Below, in pieces: positions 7,370 to 16,333 of a stretch of DNA of 64,000 nt. Every line of letters begins with the position of its first letter. The stretch's first letter is position 1. The stretch spans positions 124,001 to 188,000 of the forward strand of contig NZ_JBHZSP010000006.1 of assembly GCF_043643765.1 (NCBI RefSeq). Direction: 5' to 3'. The notes beneath the pieces were generated by a model. The model had not been told where the DNA came from. It saw nothing but the letters and a program-made list of their open reading frames with translations, and did no database searches. This DNA comes from Marinomonas posidonica_A (GTDB lineage: Bacteria; Pseudomonadota; Gammaproteobacteria; Pseudomonadales; Marinomonadaceae). The position numbers and the translations under genes were made by a program.

Positions 7370-7567
7370 CTTGCTTCTCCTTAGTGTCTGTTGGTCCATT
7401 TAGGTAATTTTGCTCGTTGAGCCTTTTAATTGAGCCTTATTATTTGTCTTATGTCAAACCATTATATCGAAATAACGTATTTTATCTTTTTGCGATAAAA
7501 AGGTGTGGTTAGCATTTTTACTGTACAATGCTCCGCAATTTTTCCTGTTCCTATTTGAGAAGTAATT

Positions 7568-8122
7568 ATGGCGATTAAAGCAACGGTATATAAAGCCTCG
7601 GTACAGGTGTCTGATATGGATAGACATCATTATCAAGGATACGACTTAACCTTGGCATTGCATCCGTCTGAAACGGAAGAGCGGATGATGGTACGACTTG
7701 CTGCTTTTGCCTTGTTGGCCGATGAAAAAGAGGGCGATGAGCAATTAAGTTTTACCAAAGGCATCAGCACAGAAGAAGAGCCAGATCTTTGGCAGAAAAA
7801 CTTTTCCGATGAGATTTTACTTTGGGTGGAGTTGGGTCAACCCGATGAAAAACGTTTGCGTAAAGCCTGTGGTCGTGCTCAGCAGGTTGTGGTAGTGAAT
7901 TACAATGACAAATCAGACATTTGGTGGGAACAAAATCGAGGTAAAAATAGCCGTTTTGATAACCTACGTGTGTTGCAATTTCCAGAGCATCAAGTGCTAG
8001 CGCTGGCCAAAATATGTGAGCGTTCAATGCAATTAAATGTGACCATTCAGGATGGTGAAATGTGGGTTTCTGGTGAGCTTGGGGAATGTGCGTTAACACC
8101 AACATGGCGTGGCGAGCAATAA
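7568..8122 (+). CDS. yaeQ: YaeQ family protein
   Basis: 184 residues, matching YaeQ in length and sequence: MAIKATVYKASVQVSDMDRHHYQGYDLTLALHPSETEERMMVRLAAFALLA at the N-terminus and the conserved LWVELGQPDEKRLRKACGRA segment. The family has a PD-(D/E)XK-nuclease-like fold (suggested by ALHPSETEERMMVR and the D-x-W-VELG stretch), but its biochemical activity is not settled; E. coli YaeQ was once linked to suppression of RfaH loss. Single gene, convergent with the dienelactone hydrolase gene. Confidence 0.92.
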   Translation: MAIKATVYKASVQVSDMDRHHYQGYDLTLALHPSETEERMMVRLAAFALLADEKEGDEQLSFTKGISTEEEPDLWQKNFSDEILLWVELGQPDEKRLRKACGRAQQVVVVNYNDKSDIWWEQNRGKNSRFDNLRVLQFPEHQVLALAKICERSMQLNVTIQDGEMWVSGELGECALTPTWRGEQ

Positions 8123-8141
8123 GCTCACCACGTCCTTTCTG

Positions 8142-8888
8142 TTATACCGCTTTATTTAATGCGCGCTGAAATAGCGCCACGGCTTTGCCGTAATATTCTA
8201 GAGCCAATGCCGGATCGTATCGATCGCCTTCGTCACGCATAAAGGCATGTTGACCATTGACTTCGTACCAGGTGAATAATCGGTCTGTATCGATCAATTG
8301 CTGATAAATTTTCTTTCGCCCCTCGGTGGGCACGTGTGGGTCTTGCTTCCCCCAAACCATGACTAATTCGGCCTGTATTTCGTTCGTGCGGGTAAAGGAA
8401 TCATTGCCTTCTTGGCAAGGAATGGTGTTGGAATGAATGTCAGTTGCGTACAGACAAAAAGTCGCTTGGATACGAGGGTTTAAAGCGGCTCGATACGCCA
8501 GATGGCCACCTAGACACACTCCCATACTGCCGAATTGGCCAGTGCAATAATCTTGCTGCTCAAAGTAGGTTAGCATAGCGACGGTGTCAGAATCGTGTGA
8601 TTCCAGAGGCTTGGTGAATTTATCATTGTTGCCTTTGTCTTTGCCTTCGTCATCATAGCCGAGTACGGTGCCGATCGGATTCAGTTCATGGAATACTTCC
8701 GGAACGATGACAATAAAACCGTGTCCGGCCATGATGGCGGCGGAACGAGCAATCGGGGCTGTTTGTTGGAAAATTTCAGAATAAAAAATAATGCAAGGAA
8801 AGCGACCTTCCGCTTGAGGTCGATAGACGGTGCAACGCATTGTACCGGTTGGCGTGGTAATATCTTGGTCGTGACGCTGAATGATCAT
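8142..8888 (-). CDS. Dienelactone hydrolase family protein
   Basis: 248 residues, alpha/beta hydrolase. The nucleophile elbow GSMGVCLGGHLAYR places a Cys in the G-x-C-x-G-G motif typical of dienelactone hydrolases. The acid Asp is likely in VWGKQDPHVP and the His in VNGQHAFMRDEG. The family hydrolyses cyclic dienelactones to maleylacetate, but many members act on other esters; no aromatic degradation genes adjoin, so the substrate is open. The N-terminus is cytosolic with no signal peptide. Confidence 0.88.
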   Translation of the reverse strand: MIIQRHDQDITTPTGTMRCTVYRPQAEGRFPCIIFYSEIFQQTAPIARSAAIMAGHGFIVIVPEVFHELNPIGTVLGYDDEGKDKGNNDKFTKPLESHDSDTVAMLTYFEQQDYCTGQFGSMGVCLGGHLAYRAALNPRIQATFCLYATDIHSNTIPCQEGNDSFTRTNEIQAELVMVWGKQDPHVPTEGRKKIYQQLIDTDRLFTWYEVNGQHAFMRDEGDRYDPALALEYYGKAVALFQRALNKAV

Positions 8889-9010
8889 GTGAGTCCTTAA
8901 AGGCGTTGTTGCTTTCTTACATGATAAGCGACCAGCCTTGATTGAGCTAGACGCAAAGCATGTCGTCTTATGGTGTGTTTCTATTAACTGAATAAATAAA
9001 TGGTCCCGTT

Positions 9011-10132
9011 GTGCGAATTTTAATCATCAGTGCTTACGAAGCGAGCAGTCATAAGGTTTGGGCCAATGCGTTAATGAGCGGCCTTAATCAACATGATTGG
9101 CAATATATCTCGCTGCCAGCTCGCCACTTTGCTTGGCGTATCCGTGGGAATGCCATGAGTTTCGCTTTCGATCCCAAGTTTAAAGACGCATTGCAAAAGC
9201 CGTACGATTTGGTCATTGCGACCTCCATGACCGATTGTGTCGGGCTAAAAGCCTTTTGTCCTGATCTGCAAAACATTCCTTGGATTCTATATTTCCATGA
9301 AAATCAGTTTGCTTATCCAGCGAGTGATAACCAGCAAGGTTTGATCGAGATGCAAATGGTGACCTTATACAGCGCTTTGGCGGCGGATCTTTGTGTGTTT
9401 AATAGTGCGTTTAATCAAACGTCTTTTTTTCAAGGGGCGAAGGCGCTGCTGAAAAAACTGCCGGACTATGTGTCACCGGATTGGTTAACGAATACGGAAA
9501 CAAATTCACAGGTCATCCCTGTGCCAATTGAGTGGCCGAGTCGCTCTCTGCTGAAAAGGTCGTTTGGTGTAGATCGCCAAGCTGACATTTCTACAGAGTC
9601 CGCTAAGCTGAAAATTGCTTGGTCAGCGCGTTGGGAATTTGATAAAGGTCCAGAGCGATTGTTTGCGATTCTACAAGCATTGGAAACAACGGATTTGGAC
9701 TATGAAGTGGCTATCATGGGGGAGCAGTTTCGAACTGTGCCGGAGATTTTTACTCAAATACAGCATCAGTTTTCACACCGTATTACTCAGTTTGGTTACG
9801 CCGAAAGTCGAGATCAATACTTTGCTATATTAGCGTCATCAGACCTTTTTCTCTCCACCGCTTTACATGAATTTCAAGGTCTGTCTGTATTGGAAGCGGT
9901 GGCAGTAGGCTGCGTTCCTGTTTTGCCTAACCGTCAAGTGTATCCTGAATTGTTTGGCGCTGAATGCTTGTATCAAAGTCATCTCAATGATCTGGAAAAA
10001 GAAGCCAGCAGTGCGGCTAACCTAATACAATCTTATGCTCAACACCTCATAAAGCCGCCTGTCGTGACGAACTTTCACCTAGATAATGTGTTGGCGCGTT
10101 ATTATTCATTGATTCAAAAATTTGCCCCTTAA
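9011..10132 (+). CDS. QTMAN-like glycosyltransferase (DUF3524 plus GT4)
   Basis: 373 residues, GTG start. The N-terminal 170 residues (MRILIISAYEASSHKVWANAL, PARHFAWRIRGNAMSFAF, FHENQFAYP) match the DUF3524 domain found in GTDC1/QTMAN, the tRNA-queuosine alpha-mannosyltransferase. The C-terminal part is a GT4-type glycosyltransferase with SARWEFDKGPERLF and the EFQGLSVLEAVAVGCVPVLPN donor-binding segment. The vertebrate enzyme mannosylates queuosine in tRNA-Asp; whether bacterial homologues do the same is inference. No tRNA-modification genes lie next to it, though a QueD-like protein is encoded 14 kb away. No strong ribosome site. Confidence 0.75.
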   Translation: MRILIISAYEASSHKVWANALMSGLNQHDWQYISLPARHFAWRIRGNAMSFAFDPKFKDALQKPYDLVIATSMTDCVGLKAFCPDLQNIPWILYFHENQFAYPASDNQQGLIEMQMVTLYSALAADLCVFNSAFNQTSFFQGAKALLKKLPDYVSPDWLTNTETNSQVIPVPIEWPSRSLLKRSFGVDRQADISTESAKLKIAWSARWEFDKGPERLFAILQALETTDLDYEVAIMGEQFRTVPEIFTQIQHQFSHRITQFGYAESRDQYFAILASSDLFLSTALHEFQGLSVLEAVAVGCVPVLPNRQVYPELFGAECLYQSHLNDLEKEASSAANLIQSYAQHLIKPPVVTNFHLDNVLARYYSLIQKFAP

Positions 10133-10146
10133 TGTATATACATTAA
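10129..10146. promoter_or_regulatory. Perfect 18-bp palindrome TTAATGTATATACATTAA
   Basis: It overlaps the stop codon of the glycosyltransferase gene. It shares the GTATATAC core with the palindrome at 10351-10362 in the same 287-bp gap, so both may bind one dimeric regulator of the YjiH-like gene. Confidence 0.4.
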
Positions 10147-10350
10147 AGTTTATATCTTGTCATTCTTAGTGTTTTTGTAAATAAAATACTGCCGTATTAT
10201 TAAACCTACAAAGGTACGAAATAGTGCAAAAATTGTTTTTTGCGCTTTATTTGTGCGATTAATCCATGTTAAAAACCAATTTGAAAGTAAAAAACAAAAA
10301 TAAATACGATTGGTCTGTTAAGAAATAAGGCAAAAATCTACCTTCTTGAG

Positions 10351-10362
10351 TTGTATATACAA
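10351..10362. promoter_or_regulatory. Palindrome TTGTATATACAA, GntR-type operator candidate
   Basis: A perfect 12-bp dyad located 58 bp upstream of the YjiH-like gene. TTGT-N-ACAA dyads are common operators of GntR-family regulators; no regulator gene adjoins, so the binding protein is unknown. Confidence 0.4.
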
Positions 10363-10419
10363 ATTGGTGTGATTTTTGCTTTTCTTGATGTGAACGATCA
10401 CTTTTAAAGGAAATCCGTT

Positions 10420-11739
10420 ATGAATACGAGCGATCTTAAAGCGAAAGAGTTGTCTTGGTCCTCATTGATTAAGCTGGTGGTGTTTAGTGCCATTGGTCTG
10501 TTCTTCTTTTTTGTTCCTATCCAAATCGCAGGAAAAGAAACTATCCCGTTAGATCACATTGTCTCTTGGATACGTGGTCATCATCTAGAATTGGCTAAGC
10601 TTTACGCATTGCTTGCCGTGGTCGCTGGTGGGCTTTACCCTTTTTATAAAGGGAATTGGCGAGCCTCTACCACACAGATAGTCTTGTCTGTACTGAAATT
10701 ACTGGGTGTCGTAATGGCGTTTATGGCATTTTTGTCCATGGGGCCAGATTTCTTGTTTGAGAAAGATATGCTGCCATTCCTATTCGACAAATTGGTGGTG
10801 CCTGTTGGGCTTATTGTGCCGATTGGCGCGGTATTCTTAGCTTTTTTAATCGGCTATGGTTTGTTGGAATTTGTCGGTGTGTTGTTGCAACCCATCATGA
10901 AGCCTTTGTTTAAAACCCCTGGTAAATCTGCTATTGATGCGGTGGCGTCTTTTGTGGGCAGTTATTCGATAGGTTTGCTAATCACCAATCGCGTTTATAA
11001 ATCGGGTCAATATTCGGCCAAAGAAGCCGCTATTATAGCAACCGGTTTTTCAACGGTATCGGCCACCTTTATGGTGATTGTGGCGAAAACATTGGGGCTG
11101 ATGTCGGTTTGGAATGTATTTTTTTGGTCGACGTTACTCATTACGTTTGTGGTAACCGCTATCACAGTGCGAATTTTCCCCCTTAGTAAAATGGACGATA
11201 CCGCCGCCAACCGAGAAACGGAAAACTTTGAGCATTCACGGTTTAAGCAGGCCTTGATCGAAGGGGTAGACGTAGCCACTCAGGCAGACAGTATTGGCAC
11301 GAACATTTGGAAAAACTTGAAAGAAGGTATGGTGATGGCGATGAGTATTTTGCCTTCTATTATGTCCGTTGGTTTGTTGGGCTTGTTGTTGGCCAAATAC
11401 ACACCGATTTTCGAGTGGTTGGGTTACTTGTTGTATCCGTTTGCATGGATTGCGCAATTGCCAGATCCTATGATGGTGGCGTCCGCTTCTGCAACTGGCT
11501 TAGCTGAGATGTTTTTGCCCACCTTAATCGCGGCGAAAAGTGTGTTTGTGGTGAAATTTGTGGTGGGTGTTGTATCGATTTCATCGATTCTATTCTTCTC
11601 TGCTTCCATTCCTTGTATCTTGTCGACAGACATTCCGCTCAACATTAAGCAAATGTTAATGGTGTGGTATCAGCGTGTGGCATTGACCATATTAATGGCT
11701 TCTCCTGTCGCCTTTTGGGCAGAGCAATTTGTCGGCTAG
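10420..11739 (+). CDS. YjiH-family membrane protein (nucleoside-recognition/GATE domain)
   Basis: 439 residues, strongly hydrophobic with about 9-10 predicted membrane segments (for example LVVFSAIGLFFFFVP, LIVPIGAVFLAFLIGYGLLEF). It contains the domain regarded as a nucleoside recognition/GATE fold, seen here as GKSAIDAVASFVGSYSIGLLITNRVYKSGQYSAKEAAIIATGFST. YjiH proteins are inner-membrane transporters or gates of unproven substrate. The start has AAAGGAAATCCGTT before the ATG. The upstream gap carries two GTATATAC-core palindromes, suggesting repression by a dimeric regulator. Followed by a strong bidirectional terminator. Confidence 0.85.
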   Translation: MNTSDLKAKELSWSSLIKLVVFSAIGLFFFFVPIQIAGKETIPLDHIVSWIRGHHLELAKLYALLAVVAGGLYPFYKGNWRASTTQIVLSVLKLLGVVMAFMAFLSMGPDFLFEKDMLPFLFDKLVVPVGLIVPIGAVFLAFLIGYGLLEFVGVLLQPIMKPLFKTPGKSAIDAVASFVGSYSIGLLITNRVYKSGQYSAKEAAIIATGFSTVSATFMVIVAKTLGLMSVWNVFFWSTLLITFVVTAITVRIFPLSKMDDTAANRETENFEHSRFKQALIEGVDVATQADSIGTNIWKNLKEGMVMAMSILPSIMSVGLLGLLLAKYTPIFEWLGYLLYPFAWIAQLPDPMMVASASATGLAEMFLPTLIAAKSVFVVKFVVGVVSISSILFFSASIPCILSTDIPLNIKQMLMVWYQRVALTILMASPVAFWAEQFVG

Positions 11740-11785
11740 AGTGTCTTCTAATGCTCTTTTGTCGGGTATTTTGATGGCGTAAAAC

Positions 11786-11817
11786 AAAAAGCAGGAATAC
11801 GTATATTCCTGCTTTTT
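11786..11817. terminator. Bidirectional terminator
   Basis: AAAAAGCAGGAATA pairs with TATTCCTGCTTTTT; A-run on the left and T-run on the right serve both the YjiH-like gene (+) and the convergent glutathione peroxidase gene (-). Confidence 0.9.
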
Positions 11818-11838
11818 TGGTGGAAGAGACGAGGGCTT

Positions 11839-12372
11839 CTACAAATCTGCTTCGATGGCACTGACCAGTATTTCATTGTCCGGTGTGGTATCCGGTGCAA
11901 AACGGGCTATGTCACCATTTTTAGTGATGAGGAATTTTTCAAAATTCCAAACCACTTCTGGAGCAGCGGTTGGCTCAATTTGATGCTGCTTAAGCATACT
12001 TTCCATGGCTTCACGGTTTGGTGTGACAGGGACAGCTTTGATTAAGTCTTGATATAAAGGGTGCTTGTCTTCACCGGTGACAACCAGTTTGCTGAACATG
12101 GGGAAGGTGACGTCATAGGTAAGGCTGCAAAATTGTTGAATCTCTTCATCGGAACCGGGTTCTTGTCCTGCGAAGTCATTGGCAGGAAAGCCTAAAATTT
12201 CAAAACCTTGTTGGTGATATTTTTTATAAAGTGCTTCTAATCCTTCGTATTGAGGGGTTAAGCCACACTTTGAGGCCACATTGACGATGAGTAATGTTTT
12301 GCCTTGGTAGTGGGATAAATCGACTGGCTCGCCTTGAATGTTGTTAACGGTATGGTTCAGTACGGTACTCAT
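11839..12372 (-). CDS. Glutathione peroxidase (Cys type, BtuE-like)
   Basis: 177 residues from the ATG at 12372, which has AAGGAG 6 nt upstream; a longer frame to 12435 has no such support. The catalytic tetrad is visible: Cys in VNVASKCGLTPQY, Gln in FPANDFAGQEPG, Trp-Asn in VVWNFEKFL. The Cys, rather than selenocysteine, marks a thioredoxin-dependent peroxidase type that reduces organic and hydrogen peroxides in the cytoplasm. Monocistronic; the terminator at 11786-11817 follows it. Confidence 0.93.
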   Translation of the reverse strand: MSTVLNHTVNNIQGEPVDLSHYQGKTLLIVNVASKCGLTPQYEGLEALYKKYHQQGFEILGFPANDFAGQEPGSDEEIQQFCSLTYDVTFPMFSKLVVTGEDKHPLYQDLIKAVPVTPNREAMESMLKQHQIEPTAAPEVVWNFEKFLITKNGDIARFAPDTTPDNEILVSAIEADL

Positions 12373-12473
12373 TCTGCTCTCCTTCAGATGCCCCTGCGAT
12401 ATTGGGCGAATATGGTGTTGGTTAGCGTATCTCACTATCGCTACTGGATCAGGGTATCAATGCGTAAACAATG

Positions 12474-13118
12474 CTACTTTTTCATTTTAAAGGGTTTTAG
12501 ATCTAAACATCGCCCTTGCATGGCTTTGGCGTCTTCTGGGTCATGTGTGACCAATAAGGCTGGTATATTTGACTGGCGAATTTGCTCTAGTACAAAGGCT
12601 CTCACGTCACGACGCAGGGCGGGGTCGAGTTTGCTAAAGGGTTCATCCAAGAGTAGGTAGTCCGGTTCAGCTAATAAGGTGCGCAGTAAAGCGACGCGTG
12701 CTTGTTGTCCGCCAGACAGTTCTGATGGCAAGGCATTGGCTTTGTCAGGAATGCTCAGTTTTTCTAACGCTTGTAATGCCTTTTGTTGGCGCGTTTTGCT
12801 CGGCATATGCGCAGGTATGGCGAAGAGTAAGTTCTCAATGATGCTCATATGAGGGAACAGCAGTGGCATTTGTTGCAACAATCCCACTTTGCGTTTATTG
12901 GTTGGGCGATCCTGTAAGGCTTGCTTGTCCAAATACACTTGACCGCTGGCGTTAAGCGAGCGGTTTAAGGTGCCGCTTAAAAAGTGCAATAGGCTGGATT
13001 TTCCTATGCCACTGGGGCCCATGATCGACAAAACTTCCCCAGGCTGGATCTGAAAGCTTAGGTCTTGAATCAGAGGTTGCTGACCTAGGGTTAATGAAAA
13101 CTGATTTACACTAAGCAC
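12474..13118 (-). CDS. ABC transporter ATP-binding protein, YnjD-like
   Basis: 214 residues with GTG start and AAGGA upstream. Walker A GPSGIGKSS at about residues 35-43, signature LSGGQQARVALLRTLLAEP, Walker B YLLLDEPFSKLDP, and the switch His in LLVTHDPEDAKAM. It overlaps the permease gene by 8 bp and completes the binding protein-permease-ATPase set. Length and gene order match E. coli ynjBCD. The substrate of that system is not established; related ThiBPQ imports thiamine and FbpABC ferric iron. Confidence 0.9.
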   Translation of the reverse strand: MLSVNQFSLTLGQQPLIQDLSFQIQPGEVLSIMGPSGIGKSSLLHFLSGTLNRSLNASGQVYLDKQALQDRPTNKRKVGLLQQMPLLFPHMSIIENLLFAIPAHMPSKTRQQKALQALEKLSIPDKANALPSELSGGQQARVALLRTLLAEPDYLLLDEPFSKLDPALRRDVRAFVLEQIRQSNIPALLVTHDPEDAKAMQGRCLDLKPFKMKK

Positions 13119-14844
13119 GAGTCGTCCTTATAAAGAGAGAGTTAAAGGCCAGTCGCCATCTCGTCCAGCGTGGTGGCACCACCAACGCAAGCCAAAAGAC
13201 GAAAATAGGAAACAGAGTTTGTAACAACGCCATACTGCCCACTTGCTTTCTGTCACTGGATGCGGCCCGTGTTACCGCTTCGGTGGTTAAGGTGCTGTAA
13301 CGTCCTTCACCGGCAATCAGGGTGGGAAGGTACTGTGCCACACTGACCGAAAAGCCAATGGCGAAAGCGGTGAACAAAGCGGGTTTAAGCATGGCCAGTT
13401 TAACCGTGAGGTAATTACGCCAAATACAGGGCTTGAGTCGATTTGCTTGTTCGAGATAGGCCTGATGGTAAGCCAAATACGGGTTTTTTAGTGTGAGGTA
13501 GACGTAAGGTAACACATATAAAAAATGCAGCATCATCACGGTGATGAGATCACCGTTTAGGTTGAGGTGGATTAACAACACATGTAGGCCAAATAGAAAG
13601 CCAATTTGTGGCAACAAGATCGGCACGTAGATAAGCCAATCAAAAACATGTGATGGTCGGTTTGATGAGTATTGTGATGGGCCATGACTCACGCGTTTGA
13701 TTTCTAACATGATTAGGCTAATCACGCTCGCCAGTAACGTGCTAACCAGTGCAATGAGCAGTGTGTTGTTGGTGAGTTCCATTAACAAAGGTGTGGCGCG
13801 TTCTATATTGTCCAATGTCCATGTGGCAGGGAAAACATCCGGGAAGCGCCAGCGTTTGGTCAGAGACCAGATGGGCAATATGACCAGAGCCAGCAGACCA
13901 ACCAGCAAACTCAAACACGCCAACATGGCGCCAAGGGACAACAGATAATCAGACAGCCCTCGTCGTTTGCCGTTACTTCGCTCAGCACGAGTCAGTTTTG
14001 CTAAGAAACGATGACTTAACTCCCAACCGGCGAGCACGAAGACAATCACCAGCATTAAACTGATGGCGCCTGCGCTGGCATTAAATCGCATTGTTAAATC
14101 AGGATCATTAAACCAGCGAAACAAGGTAACGGCTAAGGTAGAAGGAGTATTTGGACCAATAATCAATGCCAAATCCACCACCGTTAGGCTAAAGCTAATG
14201 ACGATAAATAAAGGTAAACGGATTAAAGGGTAAAGTTGGGGAATCAAAACCTTACGCCAAGCGGTAAAACGACCATAGCCTAGTGATTGACAAGCTTGCA
14301 AGCTGTCGCGTGCTTGAATGCTTTTCATGCTGGCCAGCATCACAAAGAGTAAGTAGGGCATCTCTTTTATGACTAAGGCAAATATCAGAGAAAGCCCATA
14401 AGGGTCTTGCACACTGATCCAATTCGGTGGTCGTTCAAAGCCGGTGAGCCATGGGCTGAATAAGCGTACTAGCCAGCCAGATGGGCTGAGGAGAAACACT
14501 AAGCCGATTGCTATAGCAGCATGAGGAATGGCCAAAATAGGCGCAAGAAGGTTTTCAATGGGCCTAAAAAACGGCTTTTCATACCCCCAAGCTAATAAGG
14601 CTAGAGCCAGCCAAAGAGCAATAATAGACGCTAGAATGCCAGTGATCAGAGTGAGCTTGAGGCTGGCGAAAAATTCGGTGTGACTGAACAGATTCTGCCA
14701 CGCGGCGAAAGAAAATTTGGTTTCCCCAAGTGGCGGAAAATAGTGAAAAGCAGGCAGTAAGGTGCCAACCAGTCCGGCTAAAATGGGCAGAAGTAATAAA
14801 GCGCAAATTAGCCCAGTGGTCATACGACGGTATTTGGTTGGCAT
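13111..14844 (-). CDS. ABC transporter permease with two fused membrane domains, YnjC-like
   Basis: 577 residues, about 12 membrane segments in two BPD_transp_1 halves, as in YnjC, ThiP and FbpB. The EAA loops that contact the ATPase are recognisable as SLQACQSLGYGRFTAWRKVLIPQLYPL in the first half and YLEQANRLKPCIWRNYLTVKLAMLKP, more degenerate, in the second. It overlaps the ATPase gene by 8 bp and lies 91 bp downstream of the binding-protein gene. No strong ribosome site, so translation may depend on upstream expression. Confidence 0.88.
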   Translation of the reverse strand: MPTKYRRMTTGLICALLLLPILAGLVGTLLPAFHYFPPLGETKFSFAAWQNLFSHTEFFASLKLTLITGILASIIALWLALALLAWGYEKPFFRPIENLLAPILAIPHAAIAIGLVFLLSPSGWLVRLFSPWLTGFERPPNWISVQDPYGLSLIFALVIKEMPYLLFVMLASMKSIQARDSLQACQSLGYGRFTAWRKVLIPQLYPLIRLPLFIVISFSLTVVDLALIIGPNTPSTLAVTLFRWFNDPDLTMRFNASAGAISLMLVIVFVLAGWELSHRFLAKLTRAERSNGKRRGLSDYLLSLGAMLACLSLLVGLLALVILPIWSLTKRWRFPDVFPATWTLDNIERATPLLMELTNNTLLIALVSTLLASVISLIMLEIKRVSHGPSQYSSNRPSHVFDWLIYVPILLPQIGFLFGLHVLLIHLNLNGDLITVMMLHFLYVLPYVYLTLKNPYLAYHQAYLEQANRLKPCIWRNYLTVKLAMLKPALFTAFAIGFSVSVAQYLPTLIAGEGRYSTLTTEAVTRAASSDRKQVGSMALLQTLFPIFVFWLALVVPPRWTRWRLAFNSLFIRTTRA

Positions 14845-14935
14845 AAAACAGTGATATTCCAGAGCAAAAATTGAAAAAAGCGTGTTGATGAAATGGCATT
14901 TCTCAACACGTGAGTTCGTTTATTAGTAAGCGGTG

Positions 14936-16135
14936 TTAATGTGCATAACGCTTACGCCATTCTGTCTCGAGCGCGCTCACCCAGCTGCTGTGTGGTTCTG
15001 GTAGGGTTTGGCCAAGCTCTTCAATGGATAACGTGGCGATACCGCGCGGTAAATCATCAAATTTTTGCTGATCTGCCGTACTGAGTTTGTCATAAGACAA
15101 GACACTTAAATCACCCCAAACCGTCGGGGTTTGTTTGTGGATCTGAGCTTCTGGTGACAGTAAAAAATTGGCCACCACTTGCGCGCCTGCGGTGGCGCTA
15201 CTGTTATAGGGAATGGCTAAGAAATGAGTGTTGCCTATGGTACCGCCTTGGAACACATAAGAGCGAACCGTATCTGGCAAATTGCCTTGGTCAATTTGTA
15301 CCGATGCAGCAGAGACATCAAAACTCAGTGCCACATCGATTTCTTGGTCATCGAGTAAGCGCATCATTTCCTCAGAACCAGAGGGGAAGTTTTGACCGCG
15401 GCGCCAAGCCACAGGGTGTAATTGGTCTAAATAGGCCCAGAGTGGCGCGGTGACTTTTTTGAAGTCCACTTGATCAACCGGTTGTGATAAGACTTTGCGA
15501 TGGGGAGACAGTTCGTAAAGTGCTTGTTTTAAGAAAGTTGAACCCAAAAATTGTGGTGGTTCAGGGTAAGTAATGCGTCCTGGATTGTCCTGTGCGTAAG
15601 CCAATAATTGAGCCATGGATTTGGGCGGTGTCGACAGTGTGGCTGTGTCATACATAAAAATGACTTGCGCCATACCCCATGGGGATTCCATGCCGTCTAC
15701 CTGAGTACCAAAATCCTGAGTCAAACTCTGACGGGCATTTTCGTCAATGTAGCGTTGGTAGTTTGGTAAAGCTTGGCTAAAAGGCCCAAACAAGAGTTGA
15801 TTGTCTTTCATGGCACGAAAATTTTCGCCATTTAACCAGATAAGATCAATAGAGCCTTGTTTGTCTTGTCCTGCCGCTTTTTCGGCTAATACACGGTTCA
15901 CCGCATCGGCCGTGTCGGTAAGTTTTACTTGTTTTAAGGTGACTTGATATTGGTCTTCAATACGATCAGCGGCCCATTGAATATATTGATTAATGTTGTC
16001 TGCACCACCCCAAGCATTGAAATAGACGGTTTGACCTTGAGCTTCTTGCTGTATGTCTTGCCAATCAGCCTTGGTGATTGGGGATGTAAATAATAAAGCG
16101 CTGCTGATGGAGGCGGCTAGGATGGACTTGATCAC
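14936..16135 (-). CDS. ABC transporter substrate-binding protein, YnjB-like
   Basis: 399 residues; GTG start with AGGAG 7 nt upstream. The signal peptide is MIKSILAASISSALLFTSPITKA, so the protein is periplasmic. The mature part begins DWQDIQQEAQGQTVYFNAWGGADNINQYIQWAA, characteristic of the YnjB branch of the extracellular solute-binding family 1. First gene of a three-gene operon reading to 12474. Family members bind metals, polyamines or thiamine; nothing here decides the ligand. Confidence 0.88.
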   Translation of the reverse strand: MIKSILAASISSALLFTSPITKADWQDIQQEAQGQTVYFNAWGGADNINQYIQWAADRIEDQYQVTLKQVKLTDTADAVNRVLAEKAAGQDKQGSIDLIWLNGENFRAMKDNQLLFGPFSQALPNYQRYIDENARQSLTQDFGTQVDGMESPWGMAQVIFMYDTATLSTPPKSMAQLLAYAQDNPGRITYPEPPQFLGSTFLKQALYELSPHRKVLSQPVDQVDFKKVTAPLWAYLDQLHPVAWRRGQNFPSGSEEMMRLLDDQEIDVALSFDVSAASVQIDQGNLPDTVRSYVFQGGTIGNTHFLAIPYNSSATAGAQVVANFLLSPEAQIHKQTPTVWGDLSVLSYDKLSTADQQKFDDLPRGIATLSIEELGQTLPEPHSSWVSALETEWRKRYAH

Positions 16136-16333
16136 TCTGTGCTCCTGATTTTTGTGGTGAATGTCACATGTTTAACGTGCTATTAGGATTTAGACGTACC
16201 ACATGAGCCATTTATTACACTGATTTTATTATAGTATTTGGTTTTTATTAACACGGTGATTTAGCGTAACATGGACGAATTTATTTTGTGAGCCAAGGTT
16301 ATTATTTTAGTGCTCCATCAAGTTCGAGGTTGT

